A DNA stretch of 49,010 nucleotides from assembly GCF_023072615.1 (NCBI RefSeq), contig NZ_JAKNRW010000038.1, forward strand, positions 1-49,010, written 5' to 3'. Source of the DNA: Pseudomonas violetae (GTDB lineage Bacteria > Pseudomonadota > Gammaproteobacteria > Pseudomonadales > Pseudomonadaceae). Positions 7,720 through 19,174 of the stretch are shown here, piece after piece. Both the position numbers and the translations under genes were made by a program. Position 1 is the stretch's first letter. Every line of letters starts with the position of its first letter. Under the pieces are notes generated by a model. The model saw only the letters and a list, made by a program, of their open reading frames with translations, did no database searches and was not told the DNA's origin.

Positions 7720-8526
7720 TCAGCTTTTCACCGCCACCCAGGTGAAACACAACGGCAACTGGGCGCTCTGCTGCTCATAGCGGTCATACAGTTCTTCGCG
7801 GTTGGAGTGCGGGTACTCCTTGAAATGGCTGATCGCCAATCCTGCTTCAAGGGCACCGGTGAAGATGTCGCCCAGGGTATGGACGAACCAGTAGGACGCC
7901 GCCGACGGCTGTTCGACCTTGCCTTCATAGACAATCGGCTGGGTTTGCACGAATGGCTCGCTGCGAAAGTACGAGCTGTCCAGGCGGTAAGGATCGCTCG
8001 CTTCGGGGTCGAACATCTCCAGGTACGGGTGAGTTTCGTAGATCACCAACGCGCCACCGGGTTTGAGGACGCTGGCCACATGACGGAAGAACTCGCCAAT
8101 GTCCGGCATCCAGTTCAATACGCCAATGGTGATCAGCGCCACGTCGAACCGGTTGTGGAGTTCGGTGGGCAGGTGATGGATGTCTGCTTCGATGAACTGC
8201 GCGGGATGGGGTGAGCGCGCTGCCAGTTCCCGCGCCTGATCGAGGAACGCTGCGGACTGATCGATGCCCACCACGCTGCGGGCACCGAGGGCGAACAACG
8301 AGAGGCTTTCACGGCCGTTGTTGCAGCCCACTTGCACGAGGTCTTTTCCTGCAACGACGACTTGCTCCAGCAGCGTGCGTAAGGTGTCGTCGATGCAGCT
8401 AAAATCAGTCCGTTCTACAGCATTCAGCAACGCCGGCCATTGCGGGTCGTCCCGGTGATGGCGAGCGGAGTCGTTCCAGGCATCGCGGTTGCTGGCGATG
8501 GCTTTTTCTTTGGTCGGCATTTCCAT
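7720..8526 (-). CDS. SAM-dependent class I methyltransferase
   Basis: A 268-residue protein. Motif I of the Rossmann fold appears as LVQVGCNNGRES, followed by the acidic residue of motif II in VVGIDQSA, motif III-like FIEADIHHLP and the post-motif hydrophobic strand VALITIGVL; a KPGGALVIYE segment marks the next strand. These are the SAM-binding elements of class I enzymes. The substrate is not readable. A GGAG site six bases upstream favours the ATG at 8526 over the longer frame to 8595. Confidence 0.88.
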   Translation of the reverse strand: MEMPTKEKAIASNRDAWNDSARHHRDDPQWPALLNAVERTDFSCIDDTLRTLLEQVVVAGKDLVQVGCNNGRESLSLFALGARSVVGIDQSAAFLDQARELAARSPHPAQFIEADIHHLPTELHNRFDVALITIGVLNWMPDIGEFFRHVASVLKPGGALVIYETHPYLEMFDPEASDPYRLDSSYFRSEPFVQTQPIVYEGKVEQPSAASYWFVHTLGDIFTGALEAGLAISHFKEYPHSNREELYDRYEQQSAQLPLCFTWVAVKS

Positions 8527-8682
8527 TGCAGGCTCCAGAGATCCAGTCTTGATTGACCGGGCAGGAGTGTAGGTGAGCGTTATGGAGAATCCCATTGAGT
8601 GATTGTTGGATTCTTGTAAGGGAGCTGCTGCGGGCAGCTATAGTTAATGACCTTGGGGAAATGCCGAAAACCAGGTGATGCC

Positions 8683-9066
8683 ATGAAGAACACCCAACGG
8701 ATGCTGTTGCTGGCTGTGAGTCTGATCGCTGCCAACAACGTCCAGGCCGATGACAGTCCGATGCAGACGCAAACCTACAACAGTGAATTCAACTACTACG
8801 GCACGGACCAGCCCTTCGCCCACCCTTCACCTCCGTCCATTAGCACCGTGCCACCGGGGTCGTACATCTCGACCTCGCCGCGGGATTTCATCCCGATAGC
8901 CAGCCAGCACGAGTTTTCCGACTCACGCCTGCCGACCATCGCGGACGCCAGCGTGCGGGTATTCATCCGCTCCTACGACCCGGAGCGCGGGGTGTACGTC
9001 AACGAAGAAGTCCTCGATCCCACTTGCCTGCTTGCCTGCCTGAGTCGCCAGCGCCCGGCGTTGTAG
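8683..9066 (+). CDS. Hypothetical secreted protein (127 aa)
   Basis: A signal peptide of about 22 residues (KNTQRMLLLAVSLIAANNVQA) precedes a mature part rich in Ser, Pro and Tyr, with a stretch HPSPPSISTVPPGSY and a C-terminal pair of cysteines in PTCLLACLSRQ. I do not recognise a family. It is convergent with mnxR, whose stop lies only six bases beyond its own, and no terminator fits between them. Confidence 0.65.
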   Translation: MKNTQRMLLLAVSLIAANNVQADDSPMQTQTYNSEFNYYGTDQPFAHPSPPSISTVPPGSYISTSPRDFIPIASQHEFSDSRLPTIADASVRVFIRSYDPERGVYVNEEVLDPTCLLACLSRQRPAL

Positions 9067-9071
9067 CCGGG

Positions 9072-10499
9072 TTACCACTGGCGCTTGTCCGGACGCGCGA
9101 GACCGAGCTTTTCGATCCGGTAGCGCAGCATGTCGCGGCTAAGGCCCAGCAGGCGTGCAGACTTGGTGACGTTCCAGTCGGTCTTGTCAAGCATCTTGCG
9201 CACCATGTCGCGCTCGACCTCCGGCAGATTCATCGACTCGGCGCCGTTATAGACCGGGCGCGGCTCGTAGTGTTGCGCCTCCTGGACGATCGGTGGATCG
9301 TCCACCAGGCTCAGGCACACGTTCAACTGATGGGCCGCGATGGTGTCGCTCTGCGCCAGCAGCACAGTCTGTTCGAGCATGTTGCGCAGCTCTCGCACGT
9401 TGCCCGGCCAGCTGTAGCTCAGCAGCAGTTCTTCGGCCTGATCGCTGAAATGCAGATGTGGTTTGCCATAGCGCTTGCCGTGGTTCGCCAGGAAGTGCCG
9501 GGCCAGGAGCAGGATGTCTTCGCCGCGGGCGTACAGGCGTGGCACCTTGATCGAGATGATCCGCAGACGAAAAAACAGGTCGCGGCGGAACTTGCCTTGC
9601 TGGACCATTTGTTCGAGGTTGCAGTTGGTGGCGCTGATCACACGCAGGTCGACCTTGCGTTCTTTCACCGAACCCACCCGGCGGATGGTCCGGTCTTCCA
9701 GCAATTTGAGCAGCTTGGCTTGCAACAGCAGGTCCATCTCGCCCACTTCATCGAGGAACAGGGTGCCGCCATCGGCTGCTTCGACCAGCCCGACCCGACG
9801 GTCCTTGGCATCGGTAAAAGCGCCCTTCTCGTGACCGAACAGCTCCGACTCCACCAGATTCGATGGAATCGAGGCGCAGTTGAACTCAATGAACGGACCT
9901 TTGCTGCGCGGCCCGTCGAAATGCAGGGCCCGGGCCACCAGTTCCTTGCCAGTGCCGGTCTCGCCCTCCACCAGCACCGGCGGCAAGTCGGTGTTGGCCA
10001 TCCGCCGCTCGGCATCGAGCAGTTGGGCAATAGTGCCCTTGAGGTATTGCATGGGCGCCGATTCGCCAATCAACGCCTGCACGCCGGACTTCTGTGCTTC
10101 ACGTTCCTGATAAAACGAAAGCGTACGTTCCATTCGATCAGTTGCCAGAGCCTTGTCCAGCAGCAACTTAAGCTCCGGCAGGGCCACCGGTTTGGTGACG
10201 TAGTGGAATGCGCCCTCTTTCATCGCCACTACGGCATCTTCGACGTTACCGTAGCCGGTCATCATGATCACTTTCAAATCCGGTGCGCTGATGCGCAGCT
10301 TCTGGATCAGATCGTGACCGCTCATGCCCGGCAATGAGTTATCGGTCAGCACTACATCAGGCGCGGTCGTGCGCAATTGCTCCAGTGCATCTTCAGCCGA
10401 GTGGCAGACCGTGACCTCGAAGTCCTTGCGCTCCAGGTAGGTCTGAATATTCTCGGCGAGAAGTTCATCATCCTCGACCAGCAGTATGCTGTGCTCCAT
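9072..10499 (-). CDS. mnxR: MnxR, sigma54-dependent (NtrC-family) response regulator of Mn(II) oxidation
   Basis: A 475-residue regulator in three parts: receiver (1-120; EDDELLAEN acidic pocket, phosphorylated Asp in VLTDNSLPGMSG, Lys in VTKP), AAA+ domain (about 140-370; Walker A GETGTGKE, Walker B LFLDEVGE) and a Fis-type helix-turn-helix (about 430-475; NVTKSARLLGLSRDMLRYRIE). The sigma54-contact loop reads GAFTDA, not GAFTGA. It sits directly behind a sensor kinase and overlaps its 3' end by 32 bases, with ribosome site GGGAGGGGA two bases before ATG. In P. putida GB-1, MnxR with MnxS1 and MnxS2 is required for Mn(II) oxidation; the surrounding oxidase and xcm genes support the same identity here. 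Confidence 0.88.
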   Translation of the reverse strand: MEHSILLVEDDELLAENIQTYLERKDFEVTVCHSAEDALEQLRTTAPDVVLTDNSLPGMSGHDLIQKLRISAPDLKVIMMTGYGNVEDAVVAMKEGAFHYVTKPVALPELKLLLDKALATDRMERTLSFYQEREAQKSGVQALIGESAPMQYLKGTIAQLLDAERRMANTDLPPVLVEGETGTGKELVARALHFDGPRSKGPFIEFNCASIPSNLVESELFGHEKGAFTDAKDRRVGLVEAADGGTLFLDEVGEMDLLLQAKLLKLLEDRTIRRVGSVKERKVDLRVISATNCNLEQMVQQGKFRRDLFFRLRIISIKVPRLYARGEDILLLARHFLANHGKRYGKPHLHFSDQAEELLLSYSWPGNVRELRNMLEQTVLLAQSDTIAAHQLNVCLSLVDDPPIVQEAQHYEPRPVYNGAESMNLPEVERDMVRKMLDKTDWNVTKSARLLGLSRDMLRYRIEKLGLARPDKRQW

Positions 10500-11958
10500 A
10501 TTCCCCTCCCGTTGCCACCTTAAAGTTGAGACACACGCGGGTTCCTTCCAGCTCCCGACTGGTCAGTTCGACCGAGCCTTCGAAACGCTCCATTATTCTT
10601 TTGACCAAGGCCAAGCCCACGCCCAACCCGCCTTGCTTGGTAGTGAAAAACGGCTTGAAGACCATTTGCTGCTGCTGCGCGGTCATGCCTTTGCCGGTGT
10701 CGCTCAACGTCAGCCTCAACTGCCCCGCCTGGGACGAGTCGAGGTCGATCGTCAGTACGCCGCCCTTGGGCATGGCTTCCAGAGCATTGGCAAACAGGCT
10801 ATTGAGAATTTGCGTCAGCAGCACCCGTTGGCTGACGACCGGTTCGACAGATCGCGGAGTGAAGCGCACCTCGACGTTCGACCGCTGGATCAATGGTTCA
10901 AAGGCGCTAAGCGTGTCTTCGACGGCGAGCAGCAGGTCCACGGTCTCAGAGTCTTCATTGGCCGGGCGCAAGGACACCAGCAACTCGCGGACCCAGCGCG
11001 ACATGCGATCGACCTGGCTGATGATGTCGCCGATGTTTTTCTGTGCGCTCTGGCTGGCTATGTCTTGGGCCAGTTCGGCGCTGGAGCGAATGTTTGCCAG
11101 CGGGTTGCGTAAGCTATGCGCCACCGCGGACGACATCTCCCCCAAGGCCACGAAGGTCTCATTGGCGATCAACAGTTTCTGCTGGGTTTGCAGGAGCCTG
11201 GCTGCGCGCCGCACGATCCAGAACAAGCCCAGGTAGATGGCCGCGCCGCCCAGGGCAGTCGCCAGCCAGATGGACTTGAACCCACGCTGGATGCGCGCCA
11301 CCAGGTCTGCTGGCTCCTTGTAGATTTCCACCATGGCAATGACCTTGCTCTTGTCGGCGTTGAACATCGGGATGTAGTTCTCGATGAACAGGTAAGCCGG
11401 CTCGCGCAAGAATCGCTGCTCGGGACGCTCATCATCGACCTTGTGATAGCTGGTGGACACCGCCTCCTTCATCATGAAGGAGGCGTCGAGCTCATCGTCG
11501 TCGGAAATGCGTTCACCGATCTGTTCGGGGTTGGTCGACCACACCACCGTGCGATCAAGCGCGTAGACGTGGGCCATCAGGATGTCCGGCAGGTGCTCCA
11601 CGTGATCGAGAAACTCAATGCGGGCCGCTGCGCGCGCCCCTGGGCTGACATCCGGATAAGCGTTGTCATCCCGCGGGTCAAGCATCTCACCCATGGTTCT
11701 TTGCGGGTTGATCGAGGCATGGCGGATTTCAGCATCACCGATGGCCTGGACGAATTGCGCGGTCAGCATGGAGTCACGCTCGATGCTCTCCTCAACCACA
11801 AAACGCGTGGAGATATAGCCCAGACCCCAGGCCACGACAGCGATGATGACGAAGCTGCCCACGGAAAACCAGCGCAGCAGATTGAACTGGCCGGGCCAGC
11901 CCTCACGTATTGCGGCCAATGGTGGCGCAGATGCTTTAAATTGTTCTGATCTGTGCAT
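10468..11958 (-). CDS. mnxS1: MnxS1-type membrane sensor histidine kinase
   Basis: A kinase with one transmembrane helix at each end of a periplasmic sensor domain (N-terminal FNLLRWFSVGSFVIIAVV; second ATALGGAAIYLGLFWIV), an H box ALGEMSSAVAHSLRNPLANIR, N box LFANALEAM and G boxes DTGKGM and GGLGVGLALVK. It is a clear paralogue of the kinase at 16063-17511. The frame is open to 12018, but the ATG at 11958 leaves 26 residues before FNLLRW, close to the paralogue's 24, so it is preferred; the start is uncertain. It overlaps mnxR. Which of the two kinases corresponds to MnxS1 of GB-1 is inferred from adjacency to mnxR only. Confidence 0.8.
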   Translation of the reverse strand: MHRSEQFKASAPPLAAIREGWPGQFNLLRWFSVGSFVIIAVVAWGLGYISTRFVVEESIERDSMLTAQFVQAIGDAEIRHASINPQRTMGEMLDPRDDNAYPDVSPGARAAARIEFLDHVEHLPDILMAHVYALDRTVVWSTNPEQIGERISDDDELDASFMMKEAVSTSYHKVDDERPEQRFLREPAYLFIENYIPMFNADKSKVIAMVEIYKEPADLVARIQRGFKSIWLATALGGAAIYLGLFWIVRRAARLLQTQQKLLIANETFVALGEMSSAVAHSLRNPLANIRSSAELAQDIASQSAQKNIGDIISQVDRMSRWVRELLVSLRPANEDSETVDLLLAVEDTLSAFEPLIQRSNVEVRFTPRSVEPVVSQRVLLTQILNSLFANALEAMPKGGVLTIDLDSSQAGQLRLTLSDTGKGMTAQQQQMVFKPFFTTKQGGLGVGLALVKRIMERFEGSVELTSRELEGTRVCLNFKVATGGEYGAQHTAGRG

Positions 11959-12045
11959 GAGCCTATCCCGGTTTACAGGAGCGCGTTCCAAGTCAGTGTA
12001 GGTGGCAATCATCGCCACCGACGGCTCAGTGATAGTAAATTGCCG

Positions 12046-13070
12046 CTATTGTGTTTGCGCCGCCAGCGTCTGCTGGCGTTCGGTTTCTTCCCCGAGGAAA
12101 TCGATGATCGCCTGCACCGAGTTTTCATCCAGTCGCAGGTTGGGCATCGGGATCTTTTCGAAGCGTTCGAACAGCGCTGTCGCAATCGGATCCTGCTCCG
12201 CCAGCATCCGATCCGGCTCACGAATCCAGCGACTCAACCAGGCCGGATCGCGCTGGCGGGTCACGCCGATCAGGTCCGGCCCGATGCTGCGCATACCAAT
12301 GCCCTGGCCATCCTGCGGGCCGAGGCTGTGACACGAAGCACAACGGGTGCGAAAAAGCTCTTCGCCGGTACTCGGCGGGCGGATTTGCGGCGCGTCGGCA
12401 TAGCTTTGCTCGATGCTAGGCTGCTTCCAGTTCTGCAGGGTGTTGGCCAGTTGGTCCGCGAGTATCCACGGGTTTTCAAAGGGCGAGGCTTTCATCCAGC
12501 GACCGGTTTCCTGATTGCCGACGATCAGGCTCAAGTTGTGGTCCTTGTTGCTGCCGTTGTCGACGCCTTCGATAAACAGACCCAGTTTGTGCCGAAGCTC
12601 GGTGACATCGTCGAATTCACCAGTGAGAAATTGCCAGCCCGGGCCGACCTTGAAGCGTTGCGCGTAAGCCTTGAGCACTGCGGGGGTATCGCTCAGCGGA
12701 TCGATGCTGATCGAATAAAAAAAGATGTCCTTGCCGACTCGGTCCCCCAGCAGCGACTGCACTTGGCGCAGGCGTGCGGTTTCCAGCGGACAGGAATCGC
12801 TGCACGAGGTGAAAATGAAGTTGATCACCACCACCTTGCCCTTGATCAGGTCATCGAAAAAATGCACCTGCCGACCGTCCTGGTTGGTCAGCAGGGTGTT
12901 GGGGAAATAGTCGCCGCCCCAGGGGGTCACCGAGCCATTTGCCGCCGGCGCGGCCTCCTGCGCCACCAGCAACCGGCTAGCCAGCAGGCAGGTGACCAAC
13001 AGCAACACCAGATGCATGCCCAGGGCGCGGGAGCGCTGCGTGTGCATTGGCTGGTCGGCGCCCGGGCGGT

Positions 13071-13074
<4 letters not shown>
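12046..13074 (-). CDS. SCO1/SenC domain fused to C-terminal cytochrome c
   Basis: A 342-residue fusion. After an N-terminal membrane/signal segment (about 18-38) comes a SCO-type thioredoxin fold with the copper-binding CSDSC at about 91-95 and the third ligand His in KDHNLSLIVGN. The last hundred residues are a class I cytochrome c with CASCH near 248 and axial Met in IPMPNL. SCO proteins deliver copper or reduce copper-site cysteines; joining one to a haem domain suggests electron exchange during copper loading of the adjacent multicopper oxidase. Its ATG overlaps the oxidase stop (ATGA), so the two are translated together, and the kinase gene follows at once. Confidence 0.9.
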
Positions 13075-15878
<2,804 letters not shown>

Positions 15879-15946
15879 CACCAGCCGCCTCACCGTTAGA
15901 AGGGGTACTGATGGAACTGCAAGGAGCTCGCCAAATATGTAACAAG

Positions 15947-15974
15947 GTTATACAAAAATATGAATGTCACTCAA
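15947..15974 (-). promoter_or_regulatory. Possible sigma70 promoter of the multicopper oxidase gene
   Basis: On the minus strand TTGAGT (15974-15969) and TATAAC (15952-15947) are separated by 16 bases in an A/T-rich stretch, about 70 bases before the start codon. No convincing sigma54 element is found in this gap. Confidence 0.35.
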
Positions 15975-16030
15975 TACAATGGCTTAACAACATCAATCTG
16001 CCATGAGTCACTGGAATGACTGGGGAATGA

Positions 16031-16047
16031 CACCCGCTAACGGGGAA
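16031..16047. promoter_or_regulatory. Degenerate MnxR-site-like palindrome upstream of the multicopper oxidase
   Basis: CACCCG-CTAA-CGGGGAA matches the CCCC-N6-GGGG layout seen before the curlin, xcm/csm and mnxG operons, with a further half site TGGGGAA at 16021-16027 and CCCC-N7-GGGG at 16055-16069 overlapping the end of mnxS2. Weak by itself. Confidence 0.3.
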
Positions 16048-16062
16048 AGTTCATCCCCATTT

Positions 16063-17511
16063 TCAGGGGATCAGCTTGAACGACAGACGTACGCAGGTGC
16101 CCTCACCTTCTCGACTTTCCAGCTTCACCGAGCCGTCAAAGCGCTCCATGATCCGCTTCACCAATACCAGCCCGACGCCCAACCCGCCCTGCTTGGTGGT
16201 AAAAAACGGGCGGAAGGCCATGGTGCGCTGTTCGGCATTCATGCCCTTGCCGTTATCGCTGACCACCACGCTGACGCTGCGGGCATCGATCGGCTCCAGC
16301 CGTATGGTCAAGGTGCCCCCCCTGTCCATCGCTTCCAGGGCATTGGATACAAGGCTGTTGAGGATCTGGTTGAGTTGCATCTGCTGGCTGCGCACCATCG
16401 GCGTCTGGGTGGGCTCGAACACGATATTGATCGCGCCCTTGGCGATCTGCTGCTCGAAGGCCATCAGACTGTCGTGCAACGCTGCTACCAGGTTCACCGG
16501 TTCGGCTTCTTCGCTCAGCGGGCGTAAGGATTGCAGCAACTCACGCACCCACTTCGACATGCGGTCGACTTGGCCGATGATGTCGTTGATGTTCTTGTGT
16601 GCCGCGCCAGTGTCAAACTCCAGGGCCAGCTCAGCGCTGGACCGTATGGTCGCCAAGGGGTTGCGCAAACTGTGGGCCACGGCCGAGGACATCTCGCCCA
16701 GGGCGACAAACGTTTCGTTGGTGATCAGTTGCTTCTGCTGAATCGCCAACAGATTTGCCGCACGCCGCACGATCCAGTACAGCCCCAGGTAAATCAGTCC
16801 GCCACCCAGAGCCGTGGCCAGCCAGATCAGCACCAGGCCACGCAGCATGCGATCAATCAGGTCCTTGGGCTCCTTGTAGATCTCGACCATCGCCGTGACC
16901 TTGTCGCCGTCGGCATCGAACAACGGGATGTAGTTCTCGATAAAGATGTAATCCGGCGGAATGACGAACTTCTGCTCCATGCGACTTTTGTCCACGTCGT
17001 GATAACTGGCGGACACCGGGACTCTTGAAGTGAAGGCCTGGTCCAGGTCTTCGTCGGCGTGGATGGTGGTGCCCATCAGGGACGGATTGGTCGACCAAAT
17101 CACTGTGCGGTCGGGTGCATAGATATTGGCCAAAATAACGTCCGGCAGGTGCGTAATATGGTCGAGGAATTCGCCGCGGGCGCTGGCACGGGCCAGGGGA
17201 TCGACGTCGGGGAAATTGTGGTCCTGGCGCGGGTCGAGCAAATCGCCCATGGTCCGCACATTCGGGATGGACACGTGTCGTACTTCTGCCGATGCGATCG
17301 CCTGGATGAACTGCGAGGTCAACAAGGCATCACGCTGGACGCTTTCGGTAATCACGAAGCGTGTCGACACTGCCCCCAGGGCGATCGCCACCGTGCCGAT
17401 CACCGCCATGCTGATCAGCGAAAACCAGCGCAACAGGTTGAACGGCTGAGTGCGCGAGCCCTGGCGGACGTCGCCCTGGTTGGACGCGAGTGTTTGATTC
17501 GACCTGGCCAT
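16063..17511 (-). CDS. mnxS2: MnxS2-type membrane sensor histidine kinase
   Basis: A 482-residue kinase that is paralogous over its whole length to the one at 10468-11958: FNLLRWFSLISMAVIG first helix, periplasmic domain containing PNVRTMGDLLDPRQDHNFPDV, second helix ATALGGGLIYLGLYWIV, H box ALGEMSSAVAHSLRNPLATIR, N box NSLVSNALEAMD and G boxes DNGKGM and GGLGVGLVLVK. In GB-1 two such kinases feed MnxR. Here they bracket a multicopper oxidase and its SCO-cytochrome gene, suggesting the two kinases arose by duplication with the oxidase genes between them. It is divergent from the curlin operon; the 280-base gap between them holds an MnxR-like site and a sigma54 promoter facing the curlin side. 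Confidence 0.82.
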   Translation of the reverse strand: MARSNQTLASNQGDVRQGSRTQPFNLLRWFSLISMAVIGTVAIALGAVSTRFVITESVQRDALLTSQFIQAIASAEVRHVSIPNVRTMGDLLDPRQDHNFPDVDPLARASARGEFLDHITHLPDVILANIYAPDRTVIWSTNPSLMGTTIHADEDLDQAFTSRVPVSASYHDVDKSRMEQKFVIPPDYIFIENYIPLFDADGDKVTAMVEIYKEPKDLIDRMLRGLVLIWLATALGGGLIYLGLYWIVRRAANLLAIQQKQLITNETFVALGEMSSAVAHSLRNPLATIRSSAELALEFDTGAAHKNINDIIGQVDRMSKWVRELLQSLRPLSEEAEPVNLVAALHDSLMAFEQQIAKGAINIVFEPTQTPMVRSQQMQLNQILNSLVSNALEAMDRGGTLTIRLEPIDARSVSVVVSDNGKGMNAEQRTMAFRPFFTTKQGGLGVGLVLVKRIMERFDGSVKLESREGEGTCVRLSFKLIP

Positions 17512-17613
17512 GGATAGTGTTCCGCACGGATTCCCCTATAGGGTTATAGCCCACCCGCCGATCTTTGCCCGACGTTGGGGGTGGCAGCCCCCCATTCCCC
17601 GCCCCCCCCATCT

Positions 17614-17631
17614 ACCCCCAACACTGGGGAC
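17614..17631. promoter_or_regulatory. Predicted MnxR operator upstream of the curlin operon
   Basis: Palindrome CCCCA-ACAC-TGGGG (17616-17629), about 100 bases upstream of the sigma54 promoter at 17719. The same CCCCA-N4-TGGGG form occurs before mnxG and the xcm/csm operon. The flanking 17573-17610 stretch is unusually rich in C and G runs. Confidence 0.55.
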
Positions 17632-17718
17632 AGGGGCCCGATGGTTTTTTCCACAAGACGCTTCACTTGCGCACCTGCACGCCCGTGCGCCGGGCCTGTG
17701 CGGGACATTTTTGCAGTT

Positions 17719-17734
17719 TGGTATGGAAGTTGCC
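17719..17734 (+). promoter_or_regulatory. Sigma54 (-24/-12) promoter of the curlin operon
   Basis: TGGTATG-GAAG-TTGCC against consensus TGGCACG-N4-TTGCW: both invariant dinucleotides GG and GC are present at exact spacing. The expected start near 17746 leaves a leader of about 47 bases before the first gene. Confidence 0.7.
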
Positions 17735-17792
17735 GAAACCCCTCTCAACTGACCCATCCCCCAGGGACAGGTCTCCAATAGAGGGAATACTC

Positions 17793-19139
17793 ATGCACCC
17801 TTTACTGTCCAAAACGGCGGCCGCCCTGGTCGTCAGTGCTCTGGCTCAAGGCGTCGCCCAGGCGGCGCTGTTTGCGGTCGATCCCGGCCCCTATCTGCCT
17901 GGCAACGGTGGCTTCGCCGCCTGGTATCAGGACACTCACGGTCGAACCCTCGACCTGTGCCTGTCCAAGGCGTTGAGTTCACGGGTTCCCGGCGCACCGG
18001 GCGCGCCCACCTACATGTGCAGCCTACTGCCCGCCCCCGGGGTGTTCGACGACGCGCAGCCAATCGTGTTCCCCACCAACTTCCCCGACGAAGCCTTCTG
18101 GTTTACGGCCGATGCGGCAATTGTCGACGCCGCACGCGGGGTTGACCTTTCGTTCGGCACGGCCATGGAAGCAGCCTTCGCCGCCGGAGACCCGGTGGAA
18201 GGCGACCAGATCAGCTTTGCCAGGGTGCGGATTCGCGTCGATGTGCCCACCGCCGGCACCTACGTGATCACCCACCCGTATGGCGTGGACGTGTTCAACA
18301 TTGACACTCCCGGGCGGCGCGCGATCAACATGACCCGGGACATCGGCATCGGCTCACCGCAAACCTACGACGGCGCCCTCAAGGGTGATGTCGGACCCTT
18401 CCTGCGCAGCGTCAACGGTCCCTACACCGAGACCAACCCGCTGACCGGCAGTGCCGAACAGTTCGTCGGCGACCCCAACCTCACGGAGGCCGTGACCGGC
18501 AGCCCGTTCAACACCAACTACGTGCGCATCGAAGGCCCTAACGGCCTGGACCTGCGCACCACGCTGTTTGCCATCTCGGGCAAACTGTCGACCGTGGTTC
18601 GCCCAACGCCCATGATCACCCAGCGCAGCACCTACTCGCGCAAGGCCGGTGAAAGCGCGCCGGTGGCCCAGCAAGACGTGTTCGTGATGGCGCCACCACC
18701 ACCGGCGAGCGTGGCCCTGACCAGCAGCACCCCGGTGCTGAATCTGAGCGAAGCCGACACCACCGGCAACTGGTACGCGCAATCGTCGGTCAACCCGACC
18801 TTGCCGACCACCTTGCAAGTGACCGCCGACAACCACCTGGCCATTCCCAGCAGTACGCCGACCACCCTGCCCATGGCACTGACCGATCTGGTGGTGATCC
18901 AGCGGGCCGAGTACAGCCTGAGTTCCGGGCAACTGACCCTCGTGGCCTCCACCAGCGATGAAACCTCGCCGCCGGTGCTCACGGCAACGTCGGGCAGTGG
19001 CGCTGCCATCGGCGCCCTCAGTGGCGAAGGCGCGGTGAAATCCCTGGCCACCGGTATCTCGCCGATTCCACCGTCCCGGGTTCGTGTGACGTCATCCAAT
19101 GGCGGCAGCGACACCGAAGAAGTGGTCATCGTGCAATGA
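17793..19139 (+). CDS. Large secreted protein of unknown family, paralogue of the next gene
   Basis: A 448-residue protein with a Sec signal peptide (cleavage near AQA at about 24) and a GAGGG ribosome site. The mature part begins LFAVDPGPY and has a conserved core shared with the following gene: WYQDTHGRTLDLCLSK, a second Cys in YMCSLLPAPG, FDDAQPIVFPTNFPDEAFWF, TAGTYVITHPYGV, GRRAIN and GPFLRSVNGPYTE. It ends in a beta-rich, Ser/Thr-rich region and SNGGSDTEEVVIVQ. I recognise no family. As first gene of an operon continuing into curlin subunits and driven by a sigma54 promoter, it is likely an exported surface component, perhaps a substrate of the Gsp-like system or of CsmG. Confidence 0.75.
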   Translation: MHPLLSKTAAALVVSALAQGVAQAALFAVDPGPYLPGNGGFAAWYQDTHGRTLDLCLSKALSSRVPGAPGAPTYMCSLLPAPGVFDDAQPIVFPTNFPDEAFWFTADAAIVDAARGVDLSFGTAMEAAFAAGDPVEGDQISFARVRIRVDVPTAGTYVITHPYGVDVFNIDTPGRRAINMTRDIGIGSPQTYDGALKGDVGPFLRSVNGPYTETNPLTGSAEQFVGDPNLTEAVTGSPFNTNYVRIEGPNGLDLRTTLFAISGKLSTVVRPTPMITQRSTYSRKAGESAPVAQQDVFVMAPPPPASVALTSSTPVLNLSEADTTGNWYAQSSVNPTLPTTLQVTADNHLAIPSSTPTTLPMALTDLVVIQRAEYSLSSGQLTLVASTSDETSPPVLTATSGSGAAIGALSGEGAVKSLATGISPIPPSRVRVTSSNGGSDTEEVVIVQ

Positions 19140-19174
19140 ACGCTCACATGCCCAGATCCTCATCAGGAGGCATC

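Noticed and set aside
15975..16010. Sigma54 promoter for the multicopper oxidase (TGGCAGA near 15996-16002, minus strand)
   Set aside because: The -12 element at correct spacing reads TGTTG without the GC, so the key dinucleotide is missing; a sigma70-type element fits better.
17565..17792. N-terminal extension of the first secreted protein to 17565
   Set aside because: The extension runs through the sigma54 promoter and C-rich region, and would place the signal peptide inside the protein.
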